Part shown: positions 46,806-58,193 of the stretch, piece by piece | Layout of the letters: the number at the start of each line of letters is the position of its first letter | How positions within the stretch are numbered: the first letter of the stretch is position 1 | Origin: Siphonodentalium dalli | Taxonomy: Eukaryota; Mollusca; Scaphopoda; Gadilida; Siphonodentaliidae | Direction of reading: 5' to 3' | NCBI GenBank assembly: GCA_032622095.1 | Contig: CP136066.1 | Location: 150,304,224-150,368,223 of the forward strand | Length of the DNA: 64,000 nucleotides | Translations under genes and position numbers: made by a program | Notes under the pieces: generated by a model | Told to the model about the DNA's origin: nothing | Databases searched by the model: none | The model's input: only the letters and a program-made list of their open reading frames with translations

Positions 46806-48384
46806 ACTAGAAGGTGACCCGACTTCGTCCGGGCTATTAAAAAACCAAATTTCAAGTCGATTGCTCCACCCGTTTCATAGATCTGGTCTGCGCATGCGCG
46901 AAGCTGGTGTCGCACGTGCTCGGCGACCCGATAAAATTCGTATCCGGGGCAAGATACATTCACATACCAAATTTAAAGTCAATATCTCAACCCGTTTTCG
47001 AGATCTCGTCTGCGCATGCGCGAAGCTGGCGTCGCACGTGCTCGGCGACCCGATAAAATTCGTATCCGGGGCAAGATACATTCACATACCAAATTTCAAG
47101 TCGATAGCTACACCCGTTTCCGAGATATATAGCCCAATGTCATTTGCGGATACCTCGGCCGGTGATGAGTTAACGCGACACAGTCAAATGCATCGGCAGG
47201 GTGAGAGTTAACGTAATCTAACTTTATGACCTCTGACGACGTCATAGAAATTACGCATTGATTTTATCCCGATAAAAGCATTGTACCACTTGTACCTAAT
47301 AATTGAGGCAGATAACTAAAACGGATACATACATATTATATATCGTTGGAAAGATGAAGCCACACAGATTCTAACCGTGCAAATTATATGACTGGCAATT
47401 TATTATTCGCGCTATATCGAATCGATTTGTGAGCACCGAACTGAAATATATTAGCGCAAAAACGGCGTAAAAATAGATTTGACCTCCGCACGTGAAAAGT
47501 TGACCTCGCACGGACAAATAAATATGCCTATGTTCGTCTCCGGCCGAAAATACCCTAAAATACCAAATTTCATCGAAATTGGCTTAGTCGTTTTGGAGTC
47601 CATCGATTTCAAACACACACACAAACAAACACACACACAAACAAACACATACACACACAGATCTTTCAAAATATATAATAGATAGACTAGCAGGTTAGCC
47701 CGCCACTGGCGGCATTCGTCCAATGGCTTTGTTCGAAAAAGCAATTGCAACAGGTTCCGAGACACTTGTGCTGCATTTGCAGCAATTTCGGCAATTTTTT
47801 TGTTTTTCAATGAGTTAATTATTTTGTTTTTCAATGAGTTAATTGTGCTTTTTTAATTTTTTAATTGAATTTTGTTTGTTTTTTATTTTACCCGATTTGT
47901 TTTGGTTTTTCAAGGAGTTAATTGTGCCTTTTTAATTTTGTTTTTCAATTTTACCCGATTTGTTTTTGTTTTTCAATGAACCCGTCCATGACACTTCCCG
48001 TATTTAGCAAGTTTGAGCTCAGTCGGTTCGAGTCTATAAAGGACACACACATATATATGACACTTCCCGTAGGTAGCAAGATTGAGCTCAATCGGCATTC
48101 CCTGGAATTTCCCAGTAAATATTTAGCAAGTTTGAGCTCAATCGGTTCAAGTCTATAAAGGACACACTCATATATATGACACTTCCCGTAGGTAGCAAGT
48201 TTCAGCTCAATCGGCATTCCCTGGAATTTCCCAGTCACCAACGCGGCGTAATTTTGGTACATATATATAGAGACCAATTGTCCATCGGCTGTCATGTGTA
48301 GTAAAGATGTCTTATAAGCCGACATTGCCGTGGGGATGCCCGTTCCTACACGCGTTTTCGATTCTATGAAGTACCCACATATAT

Positions 48385-48454
<70 letters not shown>

Positions 48455-49591
48455 GGAAGTCTCAAATTATATAGTAGACTAGCAGGTTAGCCCGCCACTG
48501 GCGGCATTCGTCCCATGGCTTTGTTCGAAAAAGCAATTGCAACAGGTTCCGAGACACTTGTGCTGCATTTGCAGCAAATTTCGGCAATAGTCAGAAACAT
48601 GACAATTTTAATTAAATTTTTTGTTTTTCAATGAGTTAATTATTTTGTTTTTCAATGAGTTAATTGTGCTTTTAAATTTTACCCGATTTTTTTGGGTTTT
48701 TCAAGGAGTTAATTGGGCCTATTTAATTTTTTTTCTTCTATTTCACCCGATTTTTTGGGGTTTTTCAATGAACCTGTCCACGACACTTCCCGTATTTAGC
48801 AAGTTTGAGCTCAATCGGTTCGAGTCTATAAAGGACACACACATATATATGACACTTCCCGTAGGTAGCAAGTTTGAGCTCAATCGGCATTCCCTGGAAT
48901 TTCCCAGTCAATATTTAGCAAGTTTGAGCTCAATCGGTTCGAGTCTATAAAGGACACACTCATATATATGACACTTCCCGTAGGTAGCAAGTTTGAGCTC
49001 AATCGGCATTCCCTGGAATTTGCCAGTCACCAACGCGGCGTAATTTTGGTACATATATAGAGACCAATTGTCCATCGGCTGTCATGTGTAGTAGAGATGT
49101 CTTATAAGCCGACATTGCCGTGGGGATGCCCGTTCCTACACGCGTTTTCGATTCTATGAAGTACCCACACACACACATATATATATACGGAGTTCTCAAA
49201 ATATATAGTACTAGCAGGTTAGCCCGCCACCGGCGGCTTGTCCGAAACATGACATTTTTTTAATATTTTTTTTTAATTTTTAGCTCCACGCGTTTCAATA
49301 AGTAAAATTTGTACCCGGTAGCTCCACCCGTGTCCGAGATCTGGTCTGCGCATGCGCGAAGCTGGCGTCGCACGGGCTCGGCGACCCGATAAAATTTGTA
49401 CCCGGCGCAAGATACATTGACATAGCAAATTTCAAGTCGATAGCTCCACCCGTTTCAGAGATCTCGTCTGCGCATGCGCTGCACGGGCGTCGCACGGGCT
49501 CACCAATACGACAACGACCACCGCCTGGTCAAACTACACACACGTACCAAGTTTCGTCCCGATCGGTCAAGAATCGTAGATTTGTATGAAG

Positions 49592-49637
<46 letters not shown>

Positions 49638-49639
49638 TA

Positions 49640-49806
49640 AATATATAAGAGAGATATGTAAATTAGATAGATTGTATCAAAATATATAGGAGATATATGT
49701 AAATGATCTACACACCATTACTGGTGTTTGTCAAAGTTTAGTGGGGTATATCAATACTCATTCACGATCATATCATTGAGGTCCGGAGGGTGTGGACTAT
49801 CTCTCG
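49640..49806 (+). repeat. ~170-bp direct repeat bounding part of the chain
   Basis: It matches 52160-52341 (ttactggtgtttgtcaaag, ggggtatatcaatactca, atcattgaggtc). The 2.4 kb between the copies are chain modules, suggesting a segmental duplication or a module block inserted within it. Confidence 0.75.
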
Positions 49807-52340
49807 AATACACGGAAGTCTCAAAATATATAGTATAGATAGACTAGCCGATGAGCCCGACGTTGTCCGGGCTATTCAAAAACCAAATTTCAAATCGATA
49901 GCTCCACCCGTTTCCGAGATCTGGTCTGCGCATGCGCGAAGCTGGTGTTGCACGGGCTCGGCGACCCGATAAAATTCGTATCCGGGGCAAGATACATTCA
50001 CATACCAAATTTCAAGTCGATAGCTCCACCCGTTTCCGAGATCTCGTCTGCGCATGCGCTGCATGGGCGCCGCACGGGCTCGCCAATACGACACCGTCCA
50101 CCGCCTGGTCAAACTACACACACGTACCAAGTTTCGTCCCGATCGGTCGAGAATCGTAGATTTGCATAAATGACAGACAAACATACATACAGACAGACAG
50201 ACAAACAGAGGTCTTCAAAATATATATGAGATAGAAGATAGATTGGCAGATTCCAGTAGCTTTATAACGGTATATCTGGGGAGAAATCTGATGCTATATT
50301 CGTGATTATCTGGGATGATTTCGGTATATACCGAAGGTAAATACTGTAAAAACAAAGCGCGCCATCCGTGCTCGCAGGGAATAAATTTCGAGCGATAACG
50401 TTTGCGTAAATACGAAATTGTGAGTGTTGGTTTGTAACCGGGATTTCTGAGAAGCATTATGCCTATAACTACCCCCCCCCCACCTAAGCCCTGACCTAAG
50501 TGTCATACATACTATAACAATGATGTTGTAAGAGCTCCAATAAATCTCCCCGCATAGGCAAGCACTCAATGCGTATAACTCTGCAGATGCTAATAACGTT
50601 GAATGGGAAACAGACGCTCTTTATAGAGATGCGTCAAAAACAAACGCTCATTAAATAATCACTTTGAGATTGGAGAACGGGTGCTCTGAGCTTCTCTAAA
50701 CCGCGACCACGGTCGTGTCGGTGGGATTTGACACTTACATAGGAAGTTTGAGCTCAATATGTACACGCGGTTTGGATTCTATGAAGTACCCACACACACA
50801 CACATATATATATACGAAGTCTCAAAATATATAGTATAGACTAGAAGGTGACCCGACTTCGTCCGGACTTTGACCTTGAATTGTCCATTTTGACGGTCAA
50901 GTGGGGTCACGATTTGACCAGTCCAAAACACTGCCCGGACAAAAGTACCCGACAAACGTGCCCGTCGAAATCCATCCGGTTTTACCCGATTTGACCTCGA
51001 ATTGATTATCTTGATAATTGGCGATTTGACCTTGAATTGATCCGATTTCAAGGTCAAGGTCACGTCGCACGGGCAAATTAATATGCTTATGAGACTCCCC
51101 GTACGAATGTACCCCCACATACCAAGTTTCATCGAAATCGGTTAGGCCGTTTTCGAGTCCATCGCGAACACACACACAGACACACAGACAGATCTTCCAA
51201 AATATATAATAGACTAGCCGATGAGCCCGACGTTGTCCGGGCTATTCAAATACCAAATTTCGTTGTCCGGGCTATTCAAAAACCAAATTTCAAGTCGATA
51301 GCTCCACCCGTTTCCGAGATCTCGTCTGCGCATGCGTGAAGCTGGCGTCGCACGGGCTCGGCGACCCGATAAAATTCGTATCCGGGGCAAGATACATTCA
51401 CATACCAAATATCAAGTCCGGGCTATTCAAAAACCAAATTTCAAGTCGATAGCTCCACCCGTTTCCGAGATCTCGTCTGCCCATGCGCGAAGCTTGCGTC
51501 GCACGGGCTCGGCGACCCGATAAAATTCGTATCCGGGGCAAGATACATTCACATAGCAAATTTCAAGTCGATAGCTCCACCCGTTTCCGATATCTCGTCT
51601 GTGCATGCGCGAAGCGGGCGCCGCACGGGCTCGCCAATACGACAACGTCCACCGCCTGGTCAAACTACACACACGTACCAAGTTTCGTCCCGATCGGTCA
51701 AGAATCGTAGATTTGTGTTAATGACGAACAAACAGACAGACAAACAGACAGACAGAGGTCTTCAAAATATATATGAGACTAGCCGATGAGCCCGACGTTG
51801 TCCGGGCTATTCAAAAACCAAATTTCAAGTCGATAGCTATTCAAAAACCAAATTTCAAGTCGATAGCTCCACCCGTTTCCGAGATCTGGTCTGCGCATGC
51901 GCGAAGCTGGCGTCGCACGGGCTCGGCGACCCGATAAAATTCGTATCCGGGGCAAGATACATTCACATACCAAATTTCAAGTCGATAGCTCCACCCGTTT
52001 CCGAGATCTCGTCTGCGCATGCGCTGCACGGGCGTCGCACGGGGTCGCCAATACGACAACGACCGTGTCCGTGGGATTTTACCCCTAGATAGGAAGTTTG
52101 GTCTCGATCGGTGGAGAATCGTAGATTTGTATAAATGACAGACAGACAAACAGATAGATTGTATCAAAATATATAAGAGAGATATGTAAATTAGATAGAT
52201 TGTATCAAAATATATAGGAGAGATATGCAAATTATCTACACACCATTACTGGTGTTTGTCAAAGTTTAGTGGGGTATATCAATACTCATTCACGATCATA
52301 TCATTGAGGTCTGGAGGATGTGGGTTATCTCTCGAATACA

Positions 52341-52979
52341 GATTTTATCTACCATTTCCTATGAAATTCCCTGATACAATGGGCGATAACGAATGGGCGA
52401 TAAAAGCATCCGTATCGTTACTGCAGTTGCGATACAAGGCGCTCGTGACGTCGTTGACTGATCAAAATCATGAATGAACTGACGTCACATCAATCGCGTG
52501 AAAAATCAAAACGACATTCCAACGTATATTCTTGCGTACTATAAACAAATAGCTCCAATGTTTTAACCTGATTTGATTGCCTACCGGGTAACCATCACGG
52601 GTATTATGGTATAACAAGGGAACTAATATGTATGTATTATAAGTGTAAGAAATTGTGTCCATTGAATACATTTCCGTTAGGCATATTCGCGCGCACAGGC
52701 AGGTTGTGAGAATTGAGCTAATCGCGTGACACAGATACCTTTGCAGGTTGGGAGAAATTACTCAAGAAAGCGAATCATCGGACACAAATTCAACAGTTTT
52801 GGCATTTAAGAAACTCCTGAAATGTAATTTGTGCGGTGGATTCTGTCACACCAATGGTAGATAAATGTGTTATATACACAATGTGTATATAACACATATG
52901 TATCAAAATATATAGGAGAGATTCCCTGTCTTTCTCATAATCACTTAAGTATACATCGTTAAACACATTGTAAAGGAAT
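52341..52979. other. Spacer with two CRE-like sites and a perfect palindrome
   Basis: TGACGTCG at 52446-52453 and TGACGTCA at 52480-52487 are CRE/ATF half- and full-site matches. Bases 52865-52897 form a perfect inverted repeat of 16-bp arms with one base between. No coding frame is seen. Confidence 0.55.
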
Positions 52980-53019
52980 TTCCCAAATCATGGTATAGAA
53001 AATCAAATTATGAATCTTT

Positions 53020-54262
53020 AGAATTGACTCATATAAAATGCCATTTTGAGGCGTTTTTTGTTAATTGTTAAAGGTTTTTGTGTATAAATTGTAAAAACAA
53101 TGTATGTGTAACGTGCAAAATCATTTGAACTTTCCTCCTGAAACACTTTAGTGTTGAAATAAATGCCTTAGCCCTTATGTTGGATATGTCAATGAATTTC
53201 ACTAATTTTTCTGGAAACTGATGCCAAATTTGAATATCTGAAAAATGGGGTAGGGGAAACCATATTGACAAAATCTGGAAAATATGGACCTTGATGCATC
53301 ACCAGCTCCTACAAACCTTATTCTTTCATACAGAGTAAACTGCTTCCTGTTTAGATGTTCATATTTAGAGCTACGATCCTTTTTGTTGTAACTCAACGGC
53401 GAATTGGCGAATCATTATTTCGTGCTGGTTCTATATAACATGCTGATAAAGTTCTAAATAAACATCTAAGTAATGGTTAGAGCACAATAATTGTTCTTTA
53501 CCAGAATCAATCGAGTCGGAGATGAGATTTATTCTGGTAAAGAACAATTCGCGTGCTCTGGTCGACTTAGAGCACAATTGATCACACTTAATGCAATAAA
53601 CTGGAAATGTGCCGTGCGCTGGCCGCGATTGGACACAATAGCCGGTTAGCCACGACCAAAAACGTGATTAACATGAACTGTATGTGAATAGATATGTCCG
53701 AAACAACACGGACTGTTCACACTTTGAAGCGTCCGTGCGATTTGTTTGTTATGAGTTGCGGGTGCCTAACAATGGGATAATCATTGAAATATTCCTTCGC
53801 CAGCCTTGGGAATTGGTGTACTTTAATTACCAAAAATCAGATAACGATTGCAACAATGGGATTGTGCTCTAATAATTATTAAAGTACTAAACTGTTTACC
53901 ATGCAAGAATAATCTGCACAAACTGGAATAAAACAACCCTTTGTCTCCAATGACTAGAATATAGTGACAAGATCATAGCCTTTGTGATTTCACCTACCTC
54001 ATTATCAACATTCAAATTTGGAGTCAGTTTCTTGAAAAATATGTGAAATCCAGTGACTGATGATTGGCATAACCAATGTAATCATATTTGTCCCAACACT
54101 AAGTGTTTTAGGAGGAACGTTCAAATGATTTTACACATTAAACACTAATTGTATTCATTGTTGTTTACTATTTGTACCAAAAAAAAACTTTAAAAGGGAC
54201 AAAAACACCACAAAACAGTCCAAAATGGCATTTTTGGAAAAGAGTCAATACAAAGGAGTCAT
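53020..54262. mobile_element. Fold-back element with ~150-bp diverged inverted arms
   Basis: 53020-53165 and 54093-54262 are inverted. Paired blocks are attgactcatataaaatgcc with ggcatttttgg...gagtcaat, and tcatttgaactttcctcct with aggaggaacgttcaaatga. The interior holds the small element at 53477-53872 and otherwise nothing recognised. Confidence 0.65.
53477..53872. mobile_element. MITE with TTAGAGCACAAT ends, 396 bp
   Basis: The ends TTAGAGCACAAT and ATTGTGCTCTAA are perfect 12-bp inverted repeats. A second, internal hairpin (53479-53507 with 53531-53559) pairs agagcacaat...ctttaccagaat with its inverse. A third inner copy of the end lies at 53567. No clear target duplication. Confidence 0.6.
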
Positions 54263-54399
54263 AATAAGTTGATTATGGCACATATGTGTTTAGCACAGTG
54301 TAATTAACCTAGAATACGTAAGTGGTTATGAGAAATACAGGGCATATGGATATCAATTTATTGAGTTGTATGACCTCAACTATGGTATTTCATCACACC

Positions 54400-54985
54400 A
54401 GTTCTGTGTCACAAGGCAAATTTGGCTAAGTCCATACAATGGAACACACATTTTGTTTAAGAATATTTTTGTCTTCTCGATCATAGATGCATTAAGAAAT
54501 CATTTTGTTGTGCACAATATAGTGAGGCAACTAATACAACAATAAGATGTCCCTTCATTGTTCTCTACTTTTTAAAATACTAGACTCTAAAAGATGGATT
54601 TTAGCTAATTCTTCAGAAATTGAGGCTCCGAAATTAGACAAACTCCCAATTTTGGAGGCACATAACTCGAAAGATTCTCAACGTATCTGGAAAATGTTTT
54701 CTGTTCTATAATCAGGATTGTGTACTCATCAAAATGGATATATAAATGGAAGGACATGTGAAATGAAGGTTTTTATAAACATCCTTGAAAAGCTATAAAA
54801 TGGGTATTTTACTAAATTTTACTAAATTTATTTCACAAATTTATCAATTTCGCCTTTCTTGATCCTTTTAGATTTTTAGTATGTTGTTTATAATTGGTTA
54901 ATAGACTTATTCCTGCTAAGAAACATTGTCTTGCAATTAGTTTGAGGTTTGGCAATTTATTCTCATAAATGCACTGAACTAATAG
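54400..54985 (+). repeat. ~580-bp inverted repeat, partner of 43530-44110
   Basis: It ends tctcataaatgcactgaact; the same ending, in direct orientation, returns at 56222-56270, after which a 170-bp-unit array begins. The opposite copy at 43530 is likewise joined to such an array, so the repeat and the arrays belong to one composite family. Confidence 0.8.
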
Positions 54986-55497
54986 GCATGAAGATCCGTA
55001 TGAACATGGGAGGGAAAGATGTTATGAATTATGTATTCAAGCGAACATCCCAAGCAATAATAATGAGTGCTCCGTCTCTCAAGATCGACAACGACGTTGT
55101 ACACATAGACCCACAACTCTTGTTTCAGAGGCTTATCACTGTTGCCAAGGCGCCGACCAGAGGTGATGTAACCTGCTGTGTCAGACTTTTAGGTAGAAAA
55201 GGATTTCATTTACATACACTATCACCAGGTGCAGTGTTGGAAGGGGCTTAATTTGGAACCAACTGGTTGGGGATGGCAGGTTAAGGATGGGCGGCTTAAT
55301 CCTATCAAATGTGAGGAACCAGCAGCTCCAAAAGAACTACTGACCATCATTCGTTGTAAATGTAAAACGGACTGCAAAAGCAATTGGTGCACATGCCGAA
55401 AACATGGAATTATGTGTTCTATGTCTTGTGGGGAATGCCAAGGTGTTGACTGTTCGAACACACAGCCTTTCGACAACAGTGAAATGGAGGCGTAGAC
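54949..55497 (+). pseudogene. Cysteine-rich (CXC/tesmin-like) transposon-associated protein, fragment
   Basis: Two overlapping frames look like pieces of one protein. The first (54949-55251) reads ...VHIDPQLLFQRLITVAKAP. The second (55229-55495, stop 55493-55495) reads GLNLEPTGWGWQVKDGRLNP and then LLTIIRCKCKTDCKSNWCTC, RKHGIMCSMSCGECQGVDC. The regularly spaced cysteines (CKC...C...CTC...C...C..C....C) resemble the CXC repeat. I recall a family of long, multi-copy proteins in cnidarians and molluscs with a WGW motif before such a cysteine block, probably transposon-related. A frame change between the two parts and loss of upstream coding sequence indicate decay. Function unknown; metal or DNA binding is inferred from the cysteines. 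Confidence 0.6.
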
Positions 55498-55499
55498 TG

Positions 55500-56221
55500 A
55501 AAATCAGAACGATCTATCCAGACTTATTATTTTTTCAAAATTCTATATTTTTTTAATGAATTTCTATATTTTTTCTCTTTTTTCAATATTTTGCCACAAT
55601 ATATGGACAACTTAGTGTCATTGATACCACAACCTGGCCCAAAATTGATGGAAAATCCCATATATAACTGACTGACAACAGTCTAAGTCCAACTATGGCA
55701 ATTTTCTAATGCATAAACATGTAATGTGAAATTCCATTTTTATCTGATTTCTTGTAATTTTTACATCTTTTCTCCCTAAAATATTTTGATTATTTATTTG
55801 TAGTAACAACATGAAAAAACCCCACAATTGTGGATATAACTATATAACAATAGTTCCAAGCCCAGTTATGACAATTTTACAACTGCATCAAGAGTTATTG
55901 TAGACTTCCATTTTTCACTGAATTTTGGCAAATTTTTCAACTTTTTGACCCAAATTTCGAAAATTTAATCAATATTTATAGAATAAAATGATGCAAAATC
56001 TTGGATACAACTGTACCACAGTTTATCATTGTCAAAATATAACAATTGTATGTTTACATCAAGAGTTATTAACAACAAATGTTAATCTCCATTTTTCACC
56101 ACTTTTTGCCTCAAAAAGGACATTTCACATGTTCAGATTTTTGTAGATTTTTAGCTGAGTATACTCTATGATGCTCCCAACCAAATTAAAACAAAATCTT
56201 TTGTGTTGCAATTATTTTGAG
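55500..56221 (+). repeat. Degenerate tandem repeat, ~190 bp unit, 3' of the CXC fragment
   Basis: Three loose units share 'gatataactat-', 'acaattttacaactgcatcaagagttatt' (cited by the cores tgcatcaagagtt and acatcaagagtt), 'ttccatttttcac' and 'gacccaaattt'. Probably the 3' untranslated region of the same element. Confidence 0.55.
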
Positions 56222-57290
56222 GTTCAGCCCTATTTTCTCATAAATGCACTGGACTATATGGCCTGTAGCCCATGCTAATGTATTGAATTTTGAAATCCAA
56301 GATGGTCGCTGGCAGCCATTTTCTTTTTGCCGAATGACCCCAAAATGACTCGTTCCCATCTACATGTCAATGTCAACATTTGAGACAAATTTCATGATGA
56401 TCAGACTAAAGGTACGACCTGTAGCCCGTGCCAAAGGATTTAGTCATGCAAAGAGTAACATCCAAGATGGATGATGGCATCCATGTTTTTTTTACCAAAT
56501 GACCCCAAAATGACTCGTTCCCATCTACATGTCAATATTAACTCCATGACAAATTTCAAGATGATCAGACAAACAGTATGGCCTGTAGCCCATGATAATG
56601 TATTGAATTTTTGAAATCCAAGATGGCCGCTTGCGGCCATGTTTTATAACCGAATAACCCCAAAATGACTCGTTCCCATCTACATTTCAATGTCAACAGC
56701 TGTGACAAATTTCATAATGATCCGACCAAAGGTACGACATGTAGCCCGTGCCAAAGGATTTAGTCATGCAAAGAGTAAAATCCAAGATGGCTGCTGGCGG
56801 CCATGTTTTTGTCCAAATGACCCCAAAATGACTCGTTCCCATCTACATGTCATTGTTAACATCCATGACAAATTTCATGATGATGCGACCAAAGGTACGA
56901 CCTGTAGCCAGTGCCAAAGGATTTAGTCATGCAAAGAGTAAAATCCAATATGGCTGCTGGCGGCAATGTTTTTTGGCCGAACGACCCTAAAATTACTCGT
57001 TCCCATCTACATGTCAATATTAACATCCATGACAAATCTCATGATGATCAGACAAACATTACGACCTGTAGCCCGTGCTAATAGATTGAATTTTGAAATC
57101 CAAGATGTTTTTTTTTCGAATGACCCCCAAATGACTCGTTCCCATCTACATGTCAATGTCCACAGCTATGACAAATTTTATACTGATCTGACCAAAGGTA
57201 CGACCTGTAGCCCGTGCTAAAGGAAATTGTTGACGAATCACACACACACACACGGACGATGGATACCAAGCCATGGTAATAGCTCAAACT
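56222..57290 (+). repeat. ~170-bp tandem repeat family, array 3 (about 6 units) with CA tail
   Basis: Units as in array 1: atgactcgttcccatctac, aaaggtacgacctgtagcc, aaatccaagatgg. The array ends cacacacacacacgg, acgatggataccaagccatg, taatagctcaaac. The identical terminal layout of arrays 1 and 3 suggests that the tail is the true 3' end of a retroposed unit. Confidence 0.8.
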
Positions 57291-57475
57291 TAATAAAAAG
57301 CCATGTAAACGGTGCATGATAAAGGTCTTTGTTGAACTCATGAGCTAAATATACATCGTTTGATTGGTGGGCTTCAAAGCCTCCTATATAGTATAACCAC
57401 CCGTTTATAAGTGGCTATCCTGATATAATAATATATCAACTTATAAATGTGCTATAAAGTTCGATTGACTATATA

Positions 57476-58179
57476 CAGTAATGCCCAACGTAATTGACCA
57501 CTTAACCACAGCAGAATTATGGGTAATTTTTCAGGATTTAGTCGGAAATATGGCTTGTTGCCATTCATCTCGCAGAGAGCTTTCCAATGAATGGCAACAA
57601 GCCATATTTTCGACTAAATCCTGAAAAATTACCCATAATTCTGCTGTGGTTAAAGGCACGTGAGGCCTTAATTGTCGAAAATATTCATATTTGTTCCAAA
57701 CACCGTAAACAGAAAAACATTAAAACGCATACAGTTTCGTTCATATATACCATGACCATCGCGTAAACAGCATGTTATCATAAAAAACCTAATATATTTT
57801 ACCTAAGCAAGAGCCTGGTTGGGTTACAGAGGACAGCACAATGCTACTGGCTAATCACACACAAATGGCATAAACGCACTTTATTAGTTCCATATCAGGA
57901 ATTCACCAACAAAGAACGCTCTTTATGTTTACCATCATAATATAAACAAACACCAGAAAGTAACTTTTTATGCTTTTGTTTACATAACAATGGTTAAACA
58001 TATGAGAATAACATACTGTTTATGCGATATTTCTTATTTATATACGGACAAAGCATGTCTACATTTTGATGTTCTTTCTGTTTGTGGCGGTTTTTGACGG
58101 GTGGAAATATTTTGACAGGATACCCACCGCCAAGGCCAACCGTACCTTTAAGTGGTCAATTATACTTTGGGCATTACTG
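57476..58179. mobile_element. TA-flanked MITE (Tc1/mariner type), 704 bp, beside a splice donor
   Basis: The ends CAGTAATGCCCAACG and its inverse CTTTGGGCATTACTG open inverted repeats of about 33 bp (through aattgaccacttaa), flanked by TA at 57474-57475 and 58180-58181. CAGT...ACTG ends with a TA duplication are typical of Tc1/mariner elements. No transposase. Its right end is 14 bp inside the bZIP intron, and the N-terminal exon's frame would run into it if splicing failed. Confidence 0.88.
57502..57653. repeat. Near-perfect 67-bp-arm palindrome inside the MITE
   Basis: 57502-57568 and 57587-57653 are inverse copies with a single mismatch, separated by an 18-bp loop (ctcgcagagagctttcca). 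A transcript of this intron would form a long hairpin here. Confidence 0.93.
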
Positions 58180-58193
58180 TATGAAAAACATAC

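Larger units (their letters stand above)
44160..52340 (+). repeat. Head-to-tail chain of about twelve short modules
   Basis: Every module has the same orientation and ends in a microsatellite (CA, CAGA or TA) plus ttcaaaatatata or tctcaaaatatatag, and the next begins after 'gacta' or 'tacta'. There are four head types: gaaggtgacccgacttcgtc (44164, 46808, 50847), gccgatgagcccgacgttgt (44895, 49853, 51213, 51780), gcaggttagcccgccac (45423, 47692, 48480, 49211) and ttggcagattccagtagc (46182, 50233). Bodies share phrases such as caagtttcatcgaaatcgg, like the 3' ends of RTE-type retroposons in other invertebrates. Nothing here codes for protein; long open frames come from stop-poor repeats. Confidence 0.8.
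36499..58193 (-). other. Intron 2 of the bZIP gene, 21.7 kb, filled with transposons
   Basis: Inferred from phase-compatible splice sites: donor caggaacctagtcag|gtatgt at 58194 and the acceptor at 36499. I saw no other bZIP exon in between. It contains the L2-type LINE, the module chain, the MITEs and the CXC pseudogene. A cDNA is needed to prove the junction. Confidence 0.65.

Noticed and set aside
44143-52230. Many 60-150 codon frames in the module chain, including recurring Arg-rich peptides
   Set aside because: The 122-bp unit shifts frame each copy and is stop-poor on both strands; the same DNA is repeated non-coding retroposon sequence.
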